Shown one piece after another: positions 30,434 through 39,324 of a stretch of DNA of 64,000 bases. Within the stretch, counting starts at the first letter, position 1. Every line of letters starts with the position of its first letter. Below the pieces are notes generated by a model. The model did not search any database and was not told where the DNA came from. It saw only the letters and a program-made list of their open reading frames with translations. Source of the stretch: Shinella sp. WSJ-2 (GTDB lineage Bacteria > Pseudomonadota > Alphaproteobacteria > Rhizobiales > Rhizobiaceae); contig NZ_QWBU01000008.1 of the NCBI RefSeq assembly GCF_003432075.1, forward strand, positions 159,947 through 223,946, in the 5' to 3' direction. The position numbers and the translations under genes were made by a program.

Positions 30434-30709
30434 GGAATTCTCCCTCGAATCCGATGGCCGGACGTTAGCAGAAGAAAAAATACGCGCGACGAAATTTGTG
30501 CATTTGCGAGAAAATTCAATCGATTTTGTCCGAGATAGGTCAGTTTTGCTGTCGTTTTGTCGCCAAATTCGTGATTTTTCGTCGAAAAGCAGCCAAAAAC
30601 CGGCCAGACGCGGTTTATGCCGCTCTGCGGTAAAGCACCAAATCCGGCGCGACCGTTGACAGGTCCCGACCCCCTTGCCATCACTTCGACGAAACGAAGG
30701 AAGCCGGCT

Positions 30710-31585
30710 ATGAGCGAGAGCGACAAGGGCACCGTCATCGTCATTTCGAGCCATGTGGTGCGCGGCACGGTGGGTAACCGGGCGGCCGTCTTTGCACTCG
30801 AAACGCTCGGTCACCCCGTCTGGGCCTTGCCGACGGTCATCCTGCCCTGGCATCCGGGCCATGGTCGCGCGACGCGGGTTACGATATCGGACGATGATTT
30901 CGACGCGATCATCTCCGACCTGATCGGCGCGCCCTGGCGCGGCGAGGTGAAGGCGGTGCTGTCTGGTTATCTCGGCAGCGCGGCGCAAGCGCGCTCCGTG
31001 GCGCGGCTGGTGGCAAGCCTGCGGGTCGACAATCCCGAGCTTCTTTATATGTGCGACCCCGTCTGCGGCGATGAACGCGGTCTCTACGTGCCGGAGGCGA
31101 CGGCGGTGGCGATCCGCGACAGCCTGATCCCGCTCGCATCGATCGCCACACCGAACCGTTTCGAGCTCGCCTGGCTAGCCGGTGCGCCGCTGGAAACCAA
31201 CAATGCCATCGTCGAGGCGGCCCTTTCGCTCGGCCCGGCCCGCATGCTGGTCACCTCCTCGCTGCCGTTGATGGCGGGCAGCACGGGCAATCTCTTTCTT
31301 TCCGGGCGCAGCGCGCTTCTGGCCGAGCACCGGCTGGTGGACAATCCGCCGAACGGCACGGGCGACCTGCTTGCCGCCGTCTTCCTGTCCCGGCTGATGG
31401 AAAATCTTCCCGAGGAGCGGGCGCTGATGCTGGCGACGGCGAGCGTCTTCGAGATCGTGGCGCGCACCGCCAAGCGCGGCGCGGACGAGCTGACGCTGGA
31501 GCAGGATGCCTCCAGCATTTCCACACCCATGGCCATGGTGCACATGCGCCGCCTCGTTCATCCGGCGCAGCCGCGCCGATCCTGA
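30710..31585 (+). CDS. pdxY: Pyridoxal kinase (PdxY/PdxK-like)
   Basis: A 291-residue ribokinase-superfamily enzyme that phosphorylates pyridoxal to PLP. N-terminal SSHVVRGTVGNRAAVFALE and MCDPVCGDERGLYV match pyridoxal kinases, and the phosphate-binding anion hole is NGTGDLLAAVF. ATG 30710 is preceded by GGAAG. The upstream in-frame ATG (30617) was rejected. It is divergent from the glutamate dehydrogenase gene. Confidence 0.87.
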   Translation: MSESDKGTVIVISSHVVRGTVGNRAAVFALETLGHPVWALPTVILPWHPGHGRATRVTISDDDFDAIISDLIGAPWRGEVKAVLSGYLGSAAQARSVARLVASLRVDNPELLYMCDPVCGDERGLYVPEATAVAIRDSLIPLASIATPNRFELAWLAGAPLETNNAIVEAALSLGPARMLVTSSLPLMAGSTGNLFLSGRSALLAEHRLVDNPPNGTGDLLAAVFLSRLMENLPEERALMLATASVFEIVARTAKRGADELTLEQDASSISTPMAMVHMRRLVHPAQPRRS

Positions 31586-31671
31586 CTTGCGTCCGGCACC
31601 GTCGAGTGGTTTATGCGGGAAACCGGATGGAGCCTCGTCCGGTGGACCGTATCACGGGGGTATTCCGACCT

Positions 31672-32313
31672 ATGAACCGCTTTCCCGATCGTCTTCTGAA
31701 TGGCTATCGCAATTTCATGTCCGGCCGCTACGCCGAACAATCCGCACGCTACCGGGCGCTGGCCGAGACCGGCCAGAAACCCAAAACCCTCGTCATTGCC
31801 TGTTGCGATTCCCGCGCGGCACCGGAGACGATCTTCGACAGCGGTCCGGGCGAACTGTTCGTCGTGCGCAACGTCGCCAACCTCGTGCCGCCCTATGAGC
31901 CGGATGGCCAGTTCCACGCGACCTCGGCAGCGCTGGAATTCGCGGTCCAGTCGCTGAAGGTCACCGATATCGTGGTGATGGGTCACGGCCGCTGTGGCGG
32001 CATCGCCGCGGCCCTTGATCCGGATGCCGAGCCGCTGTCGCCGGGCGATTTCATCGGCAAGTGGATGGGTATGCTGAAGCCCGTGGCCGAGCAGATCCAG
32101 AGTGCAGAAATCCTGACCCAGGGCGAACGCCAGCGCGCGCTCGAGCGCGTCTCGATCCGCAATTCCATCGCCAATCTCAGGACCTTCCCCTGCGTGCGCA
32201 TTCTCGAGGAGAAGGGCCGCATGCAGCTGCACGGCGCCTGGTTCGATATCTCGACCGGCGAGCTCTGGATCATGGATGCTGCCACTGGCGACTTCAAACG
32301 TCCGAGCGCTTGA
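31672..32313 (+). CDS. Beta-class carbonic anhydrase
   Basis: A 213-residue zinc enzyme interconverting CO2 and bicarbonate. The expected zinc ligands are present: Cys44 in CCDSR (with the Asp46-Arg48 dyad), His105 and Cys108 in GHGRCGG. ATG 31672 was chosen because homology begins at NRFPDRLLNGYRNF; ATGs at 31606 and 31627 are also in frame but add unlikely residues. A strong terminator follows. Confidence 0.93.
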   Translation: MNRFPDRLLNGYRNFMSGRYAEQSARYRALAETGQKPKTLVIACCDSRAAPETIFDSGPGELFVVRNVANLVPPYEPDGQFHATSAALEFAVQSLKVTDIVVMGHGRCGGIAAALDPDAEPLSPGDFIGKWMGMLKPVAEQIQSAEILTQGERQRALERVSIRNSIANLRTFPCVRILEEKGRMQLHGAWFDISTGELWIMDAATGDFKRPSA

Positions 32314-32335
32314 GCGTTCCGAACGACACGGCAAT

Positions 32336-32371
32336 AAAAAGCCCGGCTTGGTCTCCCAAGCCGGGCTTTTT
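32336..32371. terminator. Bidirectional terminator between carbonic anhydrase and transglycosylase genes
   Basis: AAAAAGCCCGGCTTGG-TCTC-CCAAGCCGGGCTTTTT, a 16-bp perfect stem with T-runs on both strands, between convergent genes. Confidence 0.92.
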
Positions 32372-32391
32372 CAATTCCGGATGACCGGCGA

Positions 32392-33213
32392 TCAGTCGCC
32401 GTCGATTTCCGCGCCGATGATGGCGATCGCGCGCTGGTAAACGCTCGCCGCGTTCCAGCCCTGCAGGGCGCCGAAATTGGCCTGGCCCGGCTGATAGCCG
32501 CCGCCGGCGCTCCAGCCGTGGCCGCGCAGAAAGTTGGCGGTGGAGGCAAGCGCGTCGGCCTTCGAGCCGACGAGGTCGATGCGACCGTTGCCGTCGCCGT
32601 CGACGCCGTATTTCAGGACGTTGGCCGGCAGGAACTGCGTCTGGCCGATTTCGCCATGGGCGGCGCCGCGCGCCGTGGTGCTGAGCGTGCCGTTCTGCAC
32701 GAGCTGCAGGGCAGCGTAGAGCTGGTTGGTGAAGTACTCCGTGCGGCGGCAGTCATAGGCGAGCGTCGCGACGGCGGACAGCGTGTGCTCCTTGCCGAGG
32801 AAGCCGCCGAAGCCGGTTTCCATGCCCCAGATCGCGATCAGCGGGCCGGCCGGAACGCCGTAGCGGGCTTCGATGCGATCGAACAGGGCGGCGTTCTGCT
32901 TCTTCATGCTCTTGCCGCGGCTGATAATGGCCTTGCCGCCGCGCTTCTGCATGAACTGGTCGAGCGAGAGCTTGAAGCTCTTCTGGCCGCGGTCGGCACG
33001 GATCGTCGCCCTGGCATAGCTGACATTGGCGAAGGCCTTGTCGAGCGTCGAACGGCTGATGCCGCGACCGGCCGCCTCGTCCTTGAACGCCTCGACCCAG
33101 GCCGGAAAACCGCCTGCATCATTTCCGCACTTGGCGGCCTGAGCCGCTGCCGGTACCGCCGCCGTGGCGATCATTGCGGCCAGCACTTTGGCCACGCTCT
33201 TGATCATGCCCAT
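32392..33213 (-). CDS. Periplasmic lytic murein transglycosylase (MltB / SLT_2 type)
   Basis: A 273-residue secreted muramidase-like enzyme cleaving peptidoglycan to 1,6-anhydromuramyl products. The signal peptide (residues about 1-27, hydrophobic VLAAMIATAAVPAAAQA) is followed by a mature part with the catalytic glutamate in IWGMETGFGGFLG, and GEIGQTQFLPANVLKYGVDG. There is no lipobox, so it is soluble rather than lipid-anchored. ATG 33213 has ACGGGG upstream; ATG 33207 is an alternative. Confidence 0.88.
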   Translation of the reverse strand: MGMIKSVAKVLAAMIATAAVPAAAQAAKCGNDAGGFPAWVEAFKDEAAGRGISRSTLDKAFANVSYARATIRADRGQKSFKLSLDQFMQKRGGKAIISRGKSMKKQNAALFDRIEARYGVPAGPLIAIWGMETGFGGFLGKEHTLSAVATLAYDCRRTEYFTNQLYAALQLVQNGTLSTTARGAAHGEIGQTQFLPANVLKYGVDGDGNGRIDLVGSKADALASTANFLRGHGWSAGGGYQPGQANFGALQGWNAASVYQRAIAIIGAEIDGD

Positions 33214-33428
33214 GAAAAACCCCGTGATCTCGAAAATTCCGCTGCGGGAGCATGGCATGCTCCCCCTGTTCCTGTCATCGCACCTTGCCGTGAGCTTCGC
33301 TTGCAGCCTGGCTCAAAGCGAAGTCCCGATTGTTCTCAAACGGAACAACCGGGACTTTTATTTAAACTTGGTTAAGGGAACGTTGCCACATTTCACCGAA
33401 ATGCCGAAAACGCATCCTTGCCAAGAAA

Positions 33429-34463
33429 TTATGCAGCCTGCTTCTTCGCCTTGATCAGGCCGCGCGCGACGAGCAGCTCCGCGATCTGGATGGCGTTGAG
33501 GGCGGCACCCTTGCGCAGGTTGTCGGAGACGACCCACATGTTGAGGCCGTTTTCGACGGTCGCGTCCTCGCGGATGCGCGAGATGTAGGTGGCGTCTTCA
33601 CCGGCCGATTCATAAGGCGTGATGTAGCCGCCGTTCTCATGCTTGTCGATGACCTGGCACCCCGGAGCTTCGCGCAGGATGTCGCGGGCCTCGTCCGCCG
33701 TGATCTCGTTTTCGAATTCGATGTTGACGGATTCGGAATGACCGATGAAGACGGGAACGCGCACGGCCGTGCAGGTCACCTTGATCTTCGGATCGAGCAT
33801 CTTCTTGGTCTCGGCGAGAACCTTCCACTCTTCCTTCGTGTAGCCGTCTTCCATGAAACTATCGATGTGCGGGATGACGTTGAAGGCGATGCGCTTGGTG
33901 AACTTCTTCGATTCGACCGGATCGGCGACGAAGACGGCGCGGGTCTGCTGGAAGAGTTCGTCCATGCCTTCCTTGCCGGCGCCGGAAACCGACTGGTAGG
34001 TCGAGACGACGACGCGCTTGATCTTGGCGCGGTCATGCAGCGGCTTCAGCGCGACGACGAGCTGGGCGGTCGAGCAATTCGGGTTGGCGATGATGTTCTT
34101 GCGCGAGAACTGCGCGATGGCGTCCGGGTTCACTTCCGGAACGATCAGCGGAACGTCGGCGTCGTAGCGCCAGGCCGAGGAGTTGTCGATGACGACGCAG
34201 CCCTGCGCACCGATCTTCGGCGAGAACTTCTGCGAAACCGTGCCGCCAGCCGACATCAGGCAGATGTCCGTATCGGAGAAATCGTAGTTCTCGAGGTTCT
34301 GTACCTTCAGCGTCTTGTCGCCGAAGGAGACTTCGGTGCCCTGGGAGCGGGCGGAGGCGAGCGCCACGACTTCATCAGCCGGGAAACCACGCTCGGAAAG
34401 GATGTTCAGCATTTCCCGGCCGACATTGCCGGTCGCGCCGGCGACTGCGATCTTGAAACCCAT
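33429..34463 (-). CDS. asd: Aspartate-semialdehyde dehydrogenase
   Basis: A 344-residue NADPH enzyme reducing aspartyl phosphate to aspartate semialdehyde, the shared precursor of lysine, methionine, threonine and diaminopimelate. The Rossmann start KIAVAGATGNVGREML, the catalytic cysteine in ANPNCSTAQLVVAL and the substrate-binding RVPVFIGHSESVNIEF are all present. ATG 34463 begins this homology; the open frame upstream to 34628 has no similarity. A short K/T/M-rich reading frame and a set of competing stem-loops lie in its leader. Confidence 0.95.
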   Translation of the reverse strand: MGFKIAVAGATGNVGREMLNILSERGFPADEVVALASARSQGTEVSFGDKTLKVQNLENYDFSDTDICLMSAGGTVSQKFSPKIGAQGCVVIDNSSAWRYDADVPLIVPEVNPDAIAQFSRKNIIANPNCSTAQLVVALKPLHDRAKIKRVVVSTYQSVSGAGKEGMDELFQQTRAVFVADPVESKKFTKRIAFNVIPHIDSFMEDGYTKEEWKVLAETKKMLDPKIKVTCTAVRVPVFIGHSESVNIEFENEITADEARDILREAPGCQVIDKHENGGYITPYESAGEDATYISRIREDATVENGLNMWVVSDNLRKGAALNAIQIAELLVARGLIKAKKQAA

Positions 34464-34575
34464 GACTAAAGCTCTCTTTCTCTGTCTCTCCGCGGGTTTT
34501 GGAGGGAAACCCGCCGGCCATGAGCGCGGGTTTCTGTCCCCGGCCATACCGGGGAGAGAGCGGTGGCCAGAGACG

Positions 34576-34695
34576 TCAGACGGTTTTCGTCGTCGTTTTG
34601 GCCATTGTTTTGGAAATCGATACGCCATAGCGAACCCGTCCGGCGTTGAAGGCCGGAGCGATCATGCGGGCGATGGAAAGACCAAAGCGGTTCAT
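34576..34695 (-). CDS. 39-codon K/T/M-rich frame upstream of asd (possible leader peptide)
   Basis: ATG 34695 follows a GGGAAC ribosome-binding sequence and lies about 20 bp downstream of a TTGACT-17 bp-ATTCAG promoter-like pair on the minus strand. The peptide starts MNRFGLSIARM and ends SKTMAKTTTKTV before TGA. Lys, Thr and Met make up most of the last dozen codons, and these are the end products of the pathway that asd serves. I do not recognise it as a known protein family. It could be an attenuation-type leader peptide or simply a small protein. The gap between it and asd is 112 bp and holds stem-loops. Confidence 0.4.
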   Translation of the reverse strand: MNRFGLSIARMIAPAFNAGRVRYGVSISKTMAKTTTKTV

Positions 34696-34716
34696 GACGG
34701 TTCCCTTGCGTGGGTG

Positions 34717-34745
34717 CTGAATACGCTCATCTGCCGAAGAGTCAA
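34717..34745 (-). promoter_or_regulatory. Candidate sigma-70 promoter for the leader ORF and asd
   Basis: Minus strand: -35 TTGACT (34740-34745), a 17-bp spacer, and a weak -10 ATTCAG (34717-34722). The predicted start falls just before the GGGAAC/ATG of the 39-codon frame. Confidence 0.4.
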
Positions 34746-34954
34746 GCCTTGCCTGCCCGTTTGGGCAAATCGCGGCCTCCCCTCGCCTTCGACTTAAGTC
34801 CTACACCGAAAGTCATAAGCCCAAAGCAGCGCTGATGCGGCGTTTCGTTTTCTGTCATCCTTCTATCAGGCGCACCCTGTCCGATGTTTTTAGGGAGAAA
34901 CTCCGGACCTCATACGGGCTGCCTCGATACGCCGTTTTTGTGGAGGACAAACAA

Positions 34955-36844
34955 ATGGCAAATGTTTCGACGGTGGGCAACGCCAAGTCGGCGCCCATGA
35001 CAGGCGAGCAGAAGAAGGTGATCTTCGCCTCTTCTCTCGGCACCGTTTTCGAATGGTACGATTTCTATCTTTATGGTTCGCTGGCAATCTATATCGGCGC
35101 CACCTTCTTCAGCCAGTATCCGGAAACGACGCGCAACATCTTCGCGCTGCTCGCCTTCGCTGCCGGCTTTCTGGTACGCCCGTTCGGAGCGCTCGTCTTC
35201 GGCCGCCTCGGCGATCTCGTCGGCCGCAAATACACCTTCCTCGTCACCATTCTCATCATGGGCTTCTCGACCTTCGTCGTAGGCCTCCTGCCCGGTGCCG
35301 CCACCATCGGCATCGCCGCTCCGATCATCCTGATCCTGCTGCGCATGCTGCAGGGCCTGGCGCTCGGCGGTGAATATGGTGGTGCCGCGACCTATGTCGC
35401 CGAGCATGCGCCCGACGGCAAGCGCGGTTACTTCACCTCCTGGATCCAGACGACGGCGACGCTCGGCCTGTTCCTGTCGCTGGTGGTCATCCTCGCGGTG
35501 CAGTTCATCGTCGGCAAGGAAGCCTTTGCCGCCTGGGGCTGGCGCATTCCCTTCCTCGTATCGGTCGTCCTGCTCGGCGTTTCCGTCTGGATCCGTCTCA
35601 AGATGAACGAATCGCCTGCCTTCGCGAAGATGAAGGAAGAGGGCAAGGGCTCCAAGGCACCACTGACGGAAGCCTTCGGCCAGTGGCGCAACGCCAAGAT
35701 CGCGCTGCTCGCGCTGTTCGGCGCCGTCGTCGGCCAGGCCGTCGTCTGGTATTCCGGCCAGTTCTATGCGCTGTTCTTCTTGACGGGCGTGCTGAAGGTC
35801 GATGGCCAGTCGGCCAATATCATGGTCGCCTGCTCCTTGCTTCTCGGCACCGGCTTCTTCGTCTTCTTCGGCTGGCTGTCCGACAAGATCGGCCGCAAGC
35901 CGATCATCATGGCTGGCCTGCTGCTTGCCATGCTGACCTACTTCCCGCTGTTCAAGGCGCTGACCTGGGCCGGCAATCCGGCACTTGCCACGGCACAGGA
36001 TACGGTCCGCGCGACCGTCACTGCGGCCCCCGGCGATTGCAAGTTCCAGTTCAACCCGACGGGCACGGCGAAGTTTACCACCTCGTGCGATATCGCCACC
36101 GCGTTCCTCACCAAGAACTCTGTGCCCTATGATGTCGTCGCTACGGCGGCTGCTGGCACGGCGGCGACGGTGAAGGTCGGCGAACAGACGATCAACAGCT
36201 ATGACGCAACGGCGGCCGGCGACCAGGCTAAGGCCCTCGATGCCGCCTTCCAGAAGCAGACCAACATGGCGCTGCACGATGCCGGCTATCCGCTGGTGCG
36301 GGGCGTCGCAAAGGTGCCGGACACGAAGCTTGATGCCTTCGTCGCCGCCAACCCGGAACTGAAGCTCGATGCAGCCGCCATCCGCGCTGGTGAAAAGGCA
36401 AGCATGCCTGCCGCCGACCTCGTCACGGCCAAGCTGCTGACCGCCGAGGAAGCCGCCGGCGTCACCGACATGGCCGTCTACTCGATTGCCGGCGGTGGTG
36501 CCTATACCATGGTCGCCGATCCCGCAGGCGTGAACTGGGTGACGATCATCGCCGTGCTGACCGTGCTCGTGATCTATGTCACGATGGTTTACGGCCCGAT
36601 CGCTGCGCTTCTGGTCGAACTCTTCCCGACCCGCATCCGCTACACCGGCATGTCGCTGCCCTACCATATCGGCAACGGCTGGTTCGGCGGCCTTCTGCCG
36701 GCAACGGCATTCGCGATGAGCGCTGCCCAGGGCGATATCTACTACGGCCTGTGGTACCCGATCGTCTTCGCAGGCATCACGCTGGTCATCGGCCTTCTCT
36801 TCCTGCCGGAAACGAAGGACCGCGACATCCACGCCATGGATTGA
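34955..36844 (+). CDS. MHS-family (ProP-like) major facilitator with a large inserted domain
   Basis: A 629-residue metabolite:H+ symporter-type membrane protein. Family signatures include GTVFEWYDFYLYGSLAIYIG near the N-terminus, GRLGDLVGRKYTFLVTILIM and LQGLALGGEYGGAATYVAEH. The family is usually about 430-450 residues. The excess is an Ala/Thr/Lys-rich hydrophilic block at about residues 340-525 between hydrophobic segments in the C-terminal half, with two cysteines (GDCKFQF and TTSCDIA) that could form a disulphide, so it is probably periplasmic. The C-terminal segments resume with ELFPTRIRYTGMSLPYHIGN. ATG 34955 has GGAGG upstream. The substrate is unknown. Confidence 0.85.
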   Translation: MANVSTVGNAKSAPMTGEQKKVIFASSLGTVFEWYDFYLYGSLAIYIGATFFSQYPETTRNIFALLAFAAGFLVRPFGALVFGRLGDLVGRKYTFLVTILIMGFSTFVVGLLPGAATIGIAAPIILILLRMLQGLALGGEYGGAATYVAEHAPDGKRGYFTSWIQTTATLGLFLSLVVILAVQFIVGKEAFAAWGWRIPFLVSVVLLGVSVWIRLKMNESPAFAKMKEEGKGSKAPLTEAFGQWRNAKIALLALFGAVVGQAVVWYSGQFYALFFLTGVLKVDGQSANIMVACSLLLGTGFFVFFGWLSDKIGRKPIIMAGLLLAMLTYFPLFKALTWAGNPALATAQDTVRATVTAAPGDCKFQFNPTGTAKFTTSCDIATAFLTKNSVPYDVVATAAAGTAATVKVGEQTINSYDATAAGDQAKALDAAFQKQTNMALHDAGYPLVRGVAKVPDTKLDAFVAANPELKLDAAAIRAGEKASMPAADLVTAKLLTAEEAAGVTDMAVYSIAGGGAYTMVADPAGVNWVTIIAVLTVLVIYVTMVYGPIAALLVELFPTRIRYTGMSLPYHIGNGWFGGLLPATAFAMSAAQGDIYYGLWYPIVFAGITLVIGLLFLPETKDRDIHAMD

Positions 36845-36907
36845 TCTCCCCCTTCCGACCGATCCTTGGCGGACCCGGCGCGTGGCGACACGCGCCGGGT
36901 TCTTCGT

Positions 36908-37600
36908 TTAGGGCCTTGGCAGCATGGATTTCGGCAATGGCCAGCCGCGCGCGTCGAAACGGAAGAGCCAGTCCCTGCGGGCGAAGACGAAGGCGGTGGC
37001 AATCGCCGTCCAGAGGCCGAGCAGCAGGCCGGCGGCGACATCGCTCGGATAATGCGCGCCGACGATGATGCGCGAGAGACCGATCGTCAGCGCGCCGAGC
37101 AGGAAGAGCGGCCGCAGGCGCGGCACCAGCATCGAGAAGGCGCCAAAAAAGGCGCCGACGGCGGCAGAATGGCCGGAGGGAAAGCTGGAATAGAGGTCGT
37201 CATAGGCGAAAGGCGTCAAGCTGTAGGCGCCGTATTCGGCAAAGAGTTCCGGCCGCGCCCGGCCGACGATCAGCTTGATGAGATGCACGAGCGTCGTGGT
37301 CGCGCCTGTCGTCACGAAGAAATACAGCGGCAGCCGCCACGCGGTTCGCGTCTTGCCGGTCAGCGTCTCGTTGCGGCTCACCCGGTGCACGACATAGGCG
37401 AGGATGACAAGCGTGCCCGAGCCGTAGATCATCCAGGCGAAGGTACCGAAATCGGTGATACGCTTGTTGAAGGCGACGATGGTGACCGGGAGGCCCTGCG
37501 CGCGCTGGGAAATCATCGGGTCGAAGGGAGCGAGCGCCAGGACGAGCACGACAGTGGCGGCGAGGATCCAGAGGGAGGAGGTCGCGAGCGATCGGTTCAT
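36908..37600 (-). CDS. PAP2-superfamily membrane phosphatase
   Basis: A 230-residue polytopic protein with the three acid-phosphatase motifs: KLIVGRARP (KX6RP type), PSGHS and SRIIVGAHYPSD. It probably dephosphorylates a lipid phosphate or undecaprenyl pyrophosphate on the periplasmic side; the exact substrate cannot be read from sequence. ATG 37600 has AGGG spaced 6-7 bases; the open frame further upstream was rejected. Confidence 0.85.
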   Translation of the reverse strand: MNRSLATSSLWILAATVVLVLALAPFDPMISQRAQGLPVTIVAFNKRITDFGTFAWMIYGSGTLVILAYVVHRVSRNETLTGKTRTAWRLPLYFFVTTGATTTLVHLIKLIVGRARPELFAEYGAYSLTPFAYDDLYSSFPSGHSAAVGAFFGAFSMLVPRLRPLFLLGALTIGLSRIIVGAHYPSDVAAGLLLGLWTAIATAFVFARRDWLFRFDARGWPLPKSMLPRP

Positions 37601-37669
37601 GGGCATCCCTTGCAAATGGCGTCGCTTCCATGTGCTGGCGCAACGCGGCTTTTCAAGGGATGAACACGA

Positions 37670-37704
37670 AAAAGGCTCCCGGAGCGAAGCACCGGGAGCC
37701 TTTT
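37670..37704. terminator. Terminator downstream of leuB
   Basis: AAAAGGCTCCCGG, a 9-base loop, CCGGGAGCCTTTT. On the minus strand this follows the leuB stop and ends in a T-run. Confidence 0.88.
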
Positions 37705-37721
37705 CAGTGACGGATGTCGGT

Positions 37722-38831
37722 TCAGGCCGACAGTCTCTTGAAGACGGAGAGGATGGCATCGCCCATCTCGGTCGTGCCGACCTGGCGGCTGCCTTCCGAC
37801 ATGATGTCGCCAGTACGGATGCCGCTGTCGAGAACCTCGGCGATCGCCTTTTCGAGGTTATCGGCTTCTGCGACCATGTTGAACGAGTAGCGCAGGCACA
37901 TGGCGAAGGAGGCGATCATGGCGATCGGGTTGGCGATGCCCTTGCCGGCAATGTCCGGCGCCGAGCCATGTACGGGCTCATAGAGCGCCTTGCGCTGGCC
38001 CTTGGCATCCGGCGCGCCGAGCGAGGCGGACGGCAGCATGCCCAGCGAGCCGGTCAGCATGGCGGCGACGTCGGAGAGCATGTCGCCGAACAGGTTGTCC
38101 GTTACGATCACGTCGAATTGCTTGGGAGCACGCACGAGCTGCATGCCGCCGGCGTCAGCCAGCATATGCTCCAGCTGCACGTCGGAGTAGGCGCGCTTGT
38201 GCGTTTCCGTCACGACCTGGTTCCACAGCACGCCCGACTTCATGACGTTGCGCTTTTCCATCGAGCAGACGCGGTTGCCGCGCGTGCGGGCGAGTTCGAA
38301 GGCGACGCCTGCGATACGTTCGATCTCGTAGGTGTCATAGACCTGCGTATCGATTCCGCGCTTCTGGCCGTTGCCGAGGTCGATGATCTCCTTCGGCTCG
38401 CCGAAGTAAACGCCGCCGGTCAGCTCGCGCACGATGAGGATGTCGAGGCCTTCGACCAGTTCCGGCTTCAGCGAGGACGCGTTGGCGAGCGCCGGGTAGC
38501 AGATCGCCGGGCGCAGGTTCGCGAAAAGCTTCAGGTCCTTGCGCAGGCGCAGCAGGCCGGCTTCCGGGCGCACTTCATAGGGGACGACATCCCACTTCGG
38601 GCCGCCGACGGCGCCGAACAGCACGGCATCGGCCGCCAGCGCCTTCTCCATATCGCCTTCCGAGATCGCCACGCCATGGGCGTCATAGGCCGAGCCGCCG
38701 ACGAGGCCTTCGTCGGTCGTAAAGCCGGCGCCGAGTTCGGCGTTCATATAGGCGATGATCTTGCGGACTTCCGCCATGGCTTCCGGGCCGATGCCGTCGC
38801 CGGGCAGGAGGAGGAGGTTACGCGCTGTCAT
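37722..38831 (-). CDS. leuB: 3-isopropylmalate dehydrogenase
   Basis: A 369-residue NAD-dependent decarboxylating dehydrogenase of leucine synthesis. [20 protein letters not shown] at the N-terminus, the Mg/substrate loop [15 protein letters not shown] and the NAD-binding [19 protein letters not shown] are clear. It is third in a leftward leuD-ridA-leuB group with a 108-bp gap before it, and ends in a strong terminator. Confidence 0.96.
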   Translation of the reverse strand: MTARNLLLLPGDGIGPEAMAEVRKIIAYMNAELGAGFTTDEGLVGGSAYDAHGVAISEGDMEKALAADAVLFGAVGGPKWDVVPYEVRPEAGLLRLRKDLKLFANLRPAICYPALANASSLKPELVEGLDILIVRELTGGVYFGEPKEIIDLGNGQKRGIDTQVYDTYEIERIAGVAFELARTRGNRVCSMEKRNVMKSGVLWNQVVTETHKRAYSDVQLEHMLADAGGMQLVRAPKQFDVIVTDNLFGDMLSDVAAMLTGSLGMLPSASLGAPDAKGQRKALYEPVHGSAPDIAGKGIANPIAMIASFAMCLRYSFNMVAEADNLEKAIAEVLDSGIRTGDIMSEGSRQVGTTEMGDAILSVFKRLSA

Positions 38832-38939
38832 GAGATTGTCCCTAGTGTCACGGATTGGTCGCGCGCTTCTTAGCGCAACTTCCGTTCAAGGAAAATCGCC
38901 GCAACGAAAGAATTTTGCGCGCAGGCCTTGGCCTTTCGG

Positions 38940-39320
38940 CTAGGTCCGGCGCAGCGCCGTGACTTCGATTTCGATCAGCATTTCCGGCCGGATGAGGTCG
39001 CAGACGACCATGGTGGCCGCGGGGCGAATCGTGCCGAAGGTTTCGCCGAGGATCGGGAAAACACGATCGGCGAAGGTGGCGTCGGTCACGTAATAGTGGC
39101 AGCGCACGACGTCCTCGAAGGAAAAGCCGGCATCGACCAGAACCTTGCCGATGGTGGCAAGGCAATTGCGCGTCTGGTCCTCGACGCTATCGGGCATGGT
39201 CATCGTGGCGTAGTCGTAACCGGTCGTGCCGGAGACGAAGCACCAGTTGCCCTCGACGACGGCGCGCGAATAGCCCGCCGTCGCTTCAAAAGGAGAGCCG
39301 GACGAGATCAGCCGGCGCAT
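38940..39320 (-). CDS. RidA/YjgF-family protein (enamine/imine deaminase type)
   Basis: A 126-residue Rid-family protein. The family's conserved C-terminal region is seen as CDLIRPEMLIEIEVTALRR, but the arginine aligned with the catalytic Arg of RidA cannot be assigned confidently by eye, so the Rid subfamily is open. It starts 4 bp after the leuD stop, so it is co-translated in a leucine operon. RidA proteins protect PLP enzymes from 2-aminoacrylate, which often affects branched-chain amino-acid synthesis, so the location makes sense. Confidence 0.85.
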   Translation of the reverse strand: MRRLISSGSPFEATAGYSRAVVEGNWCFVSGTTGYDYATMTMPDSVEDQTRNCLATIGKVLVDAGFSFEDVVRCHYYVTDATFADRVFPILGETFGTIRPAATMVVCDLIRPEMLIEIEVTALRRT

Positions 39321-39324
39321 TGCT

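Noticed and set aside
34464..34575. Intrinsic transcription attenuator in the asd leader
   Set aside because: Stem-loops are present but none is followed by a run of T on the minus strand, so I did not call a terminator.
34910..36832. 640-codon minus-strand frame opposite the MHS transporter
   Set aside because: Antisense shadow, no domain or ribosome-binding site.
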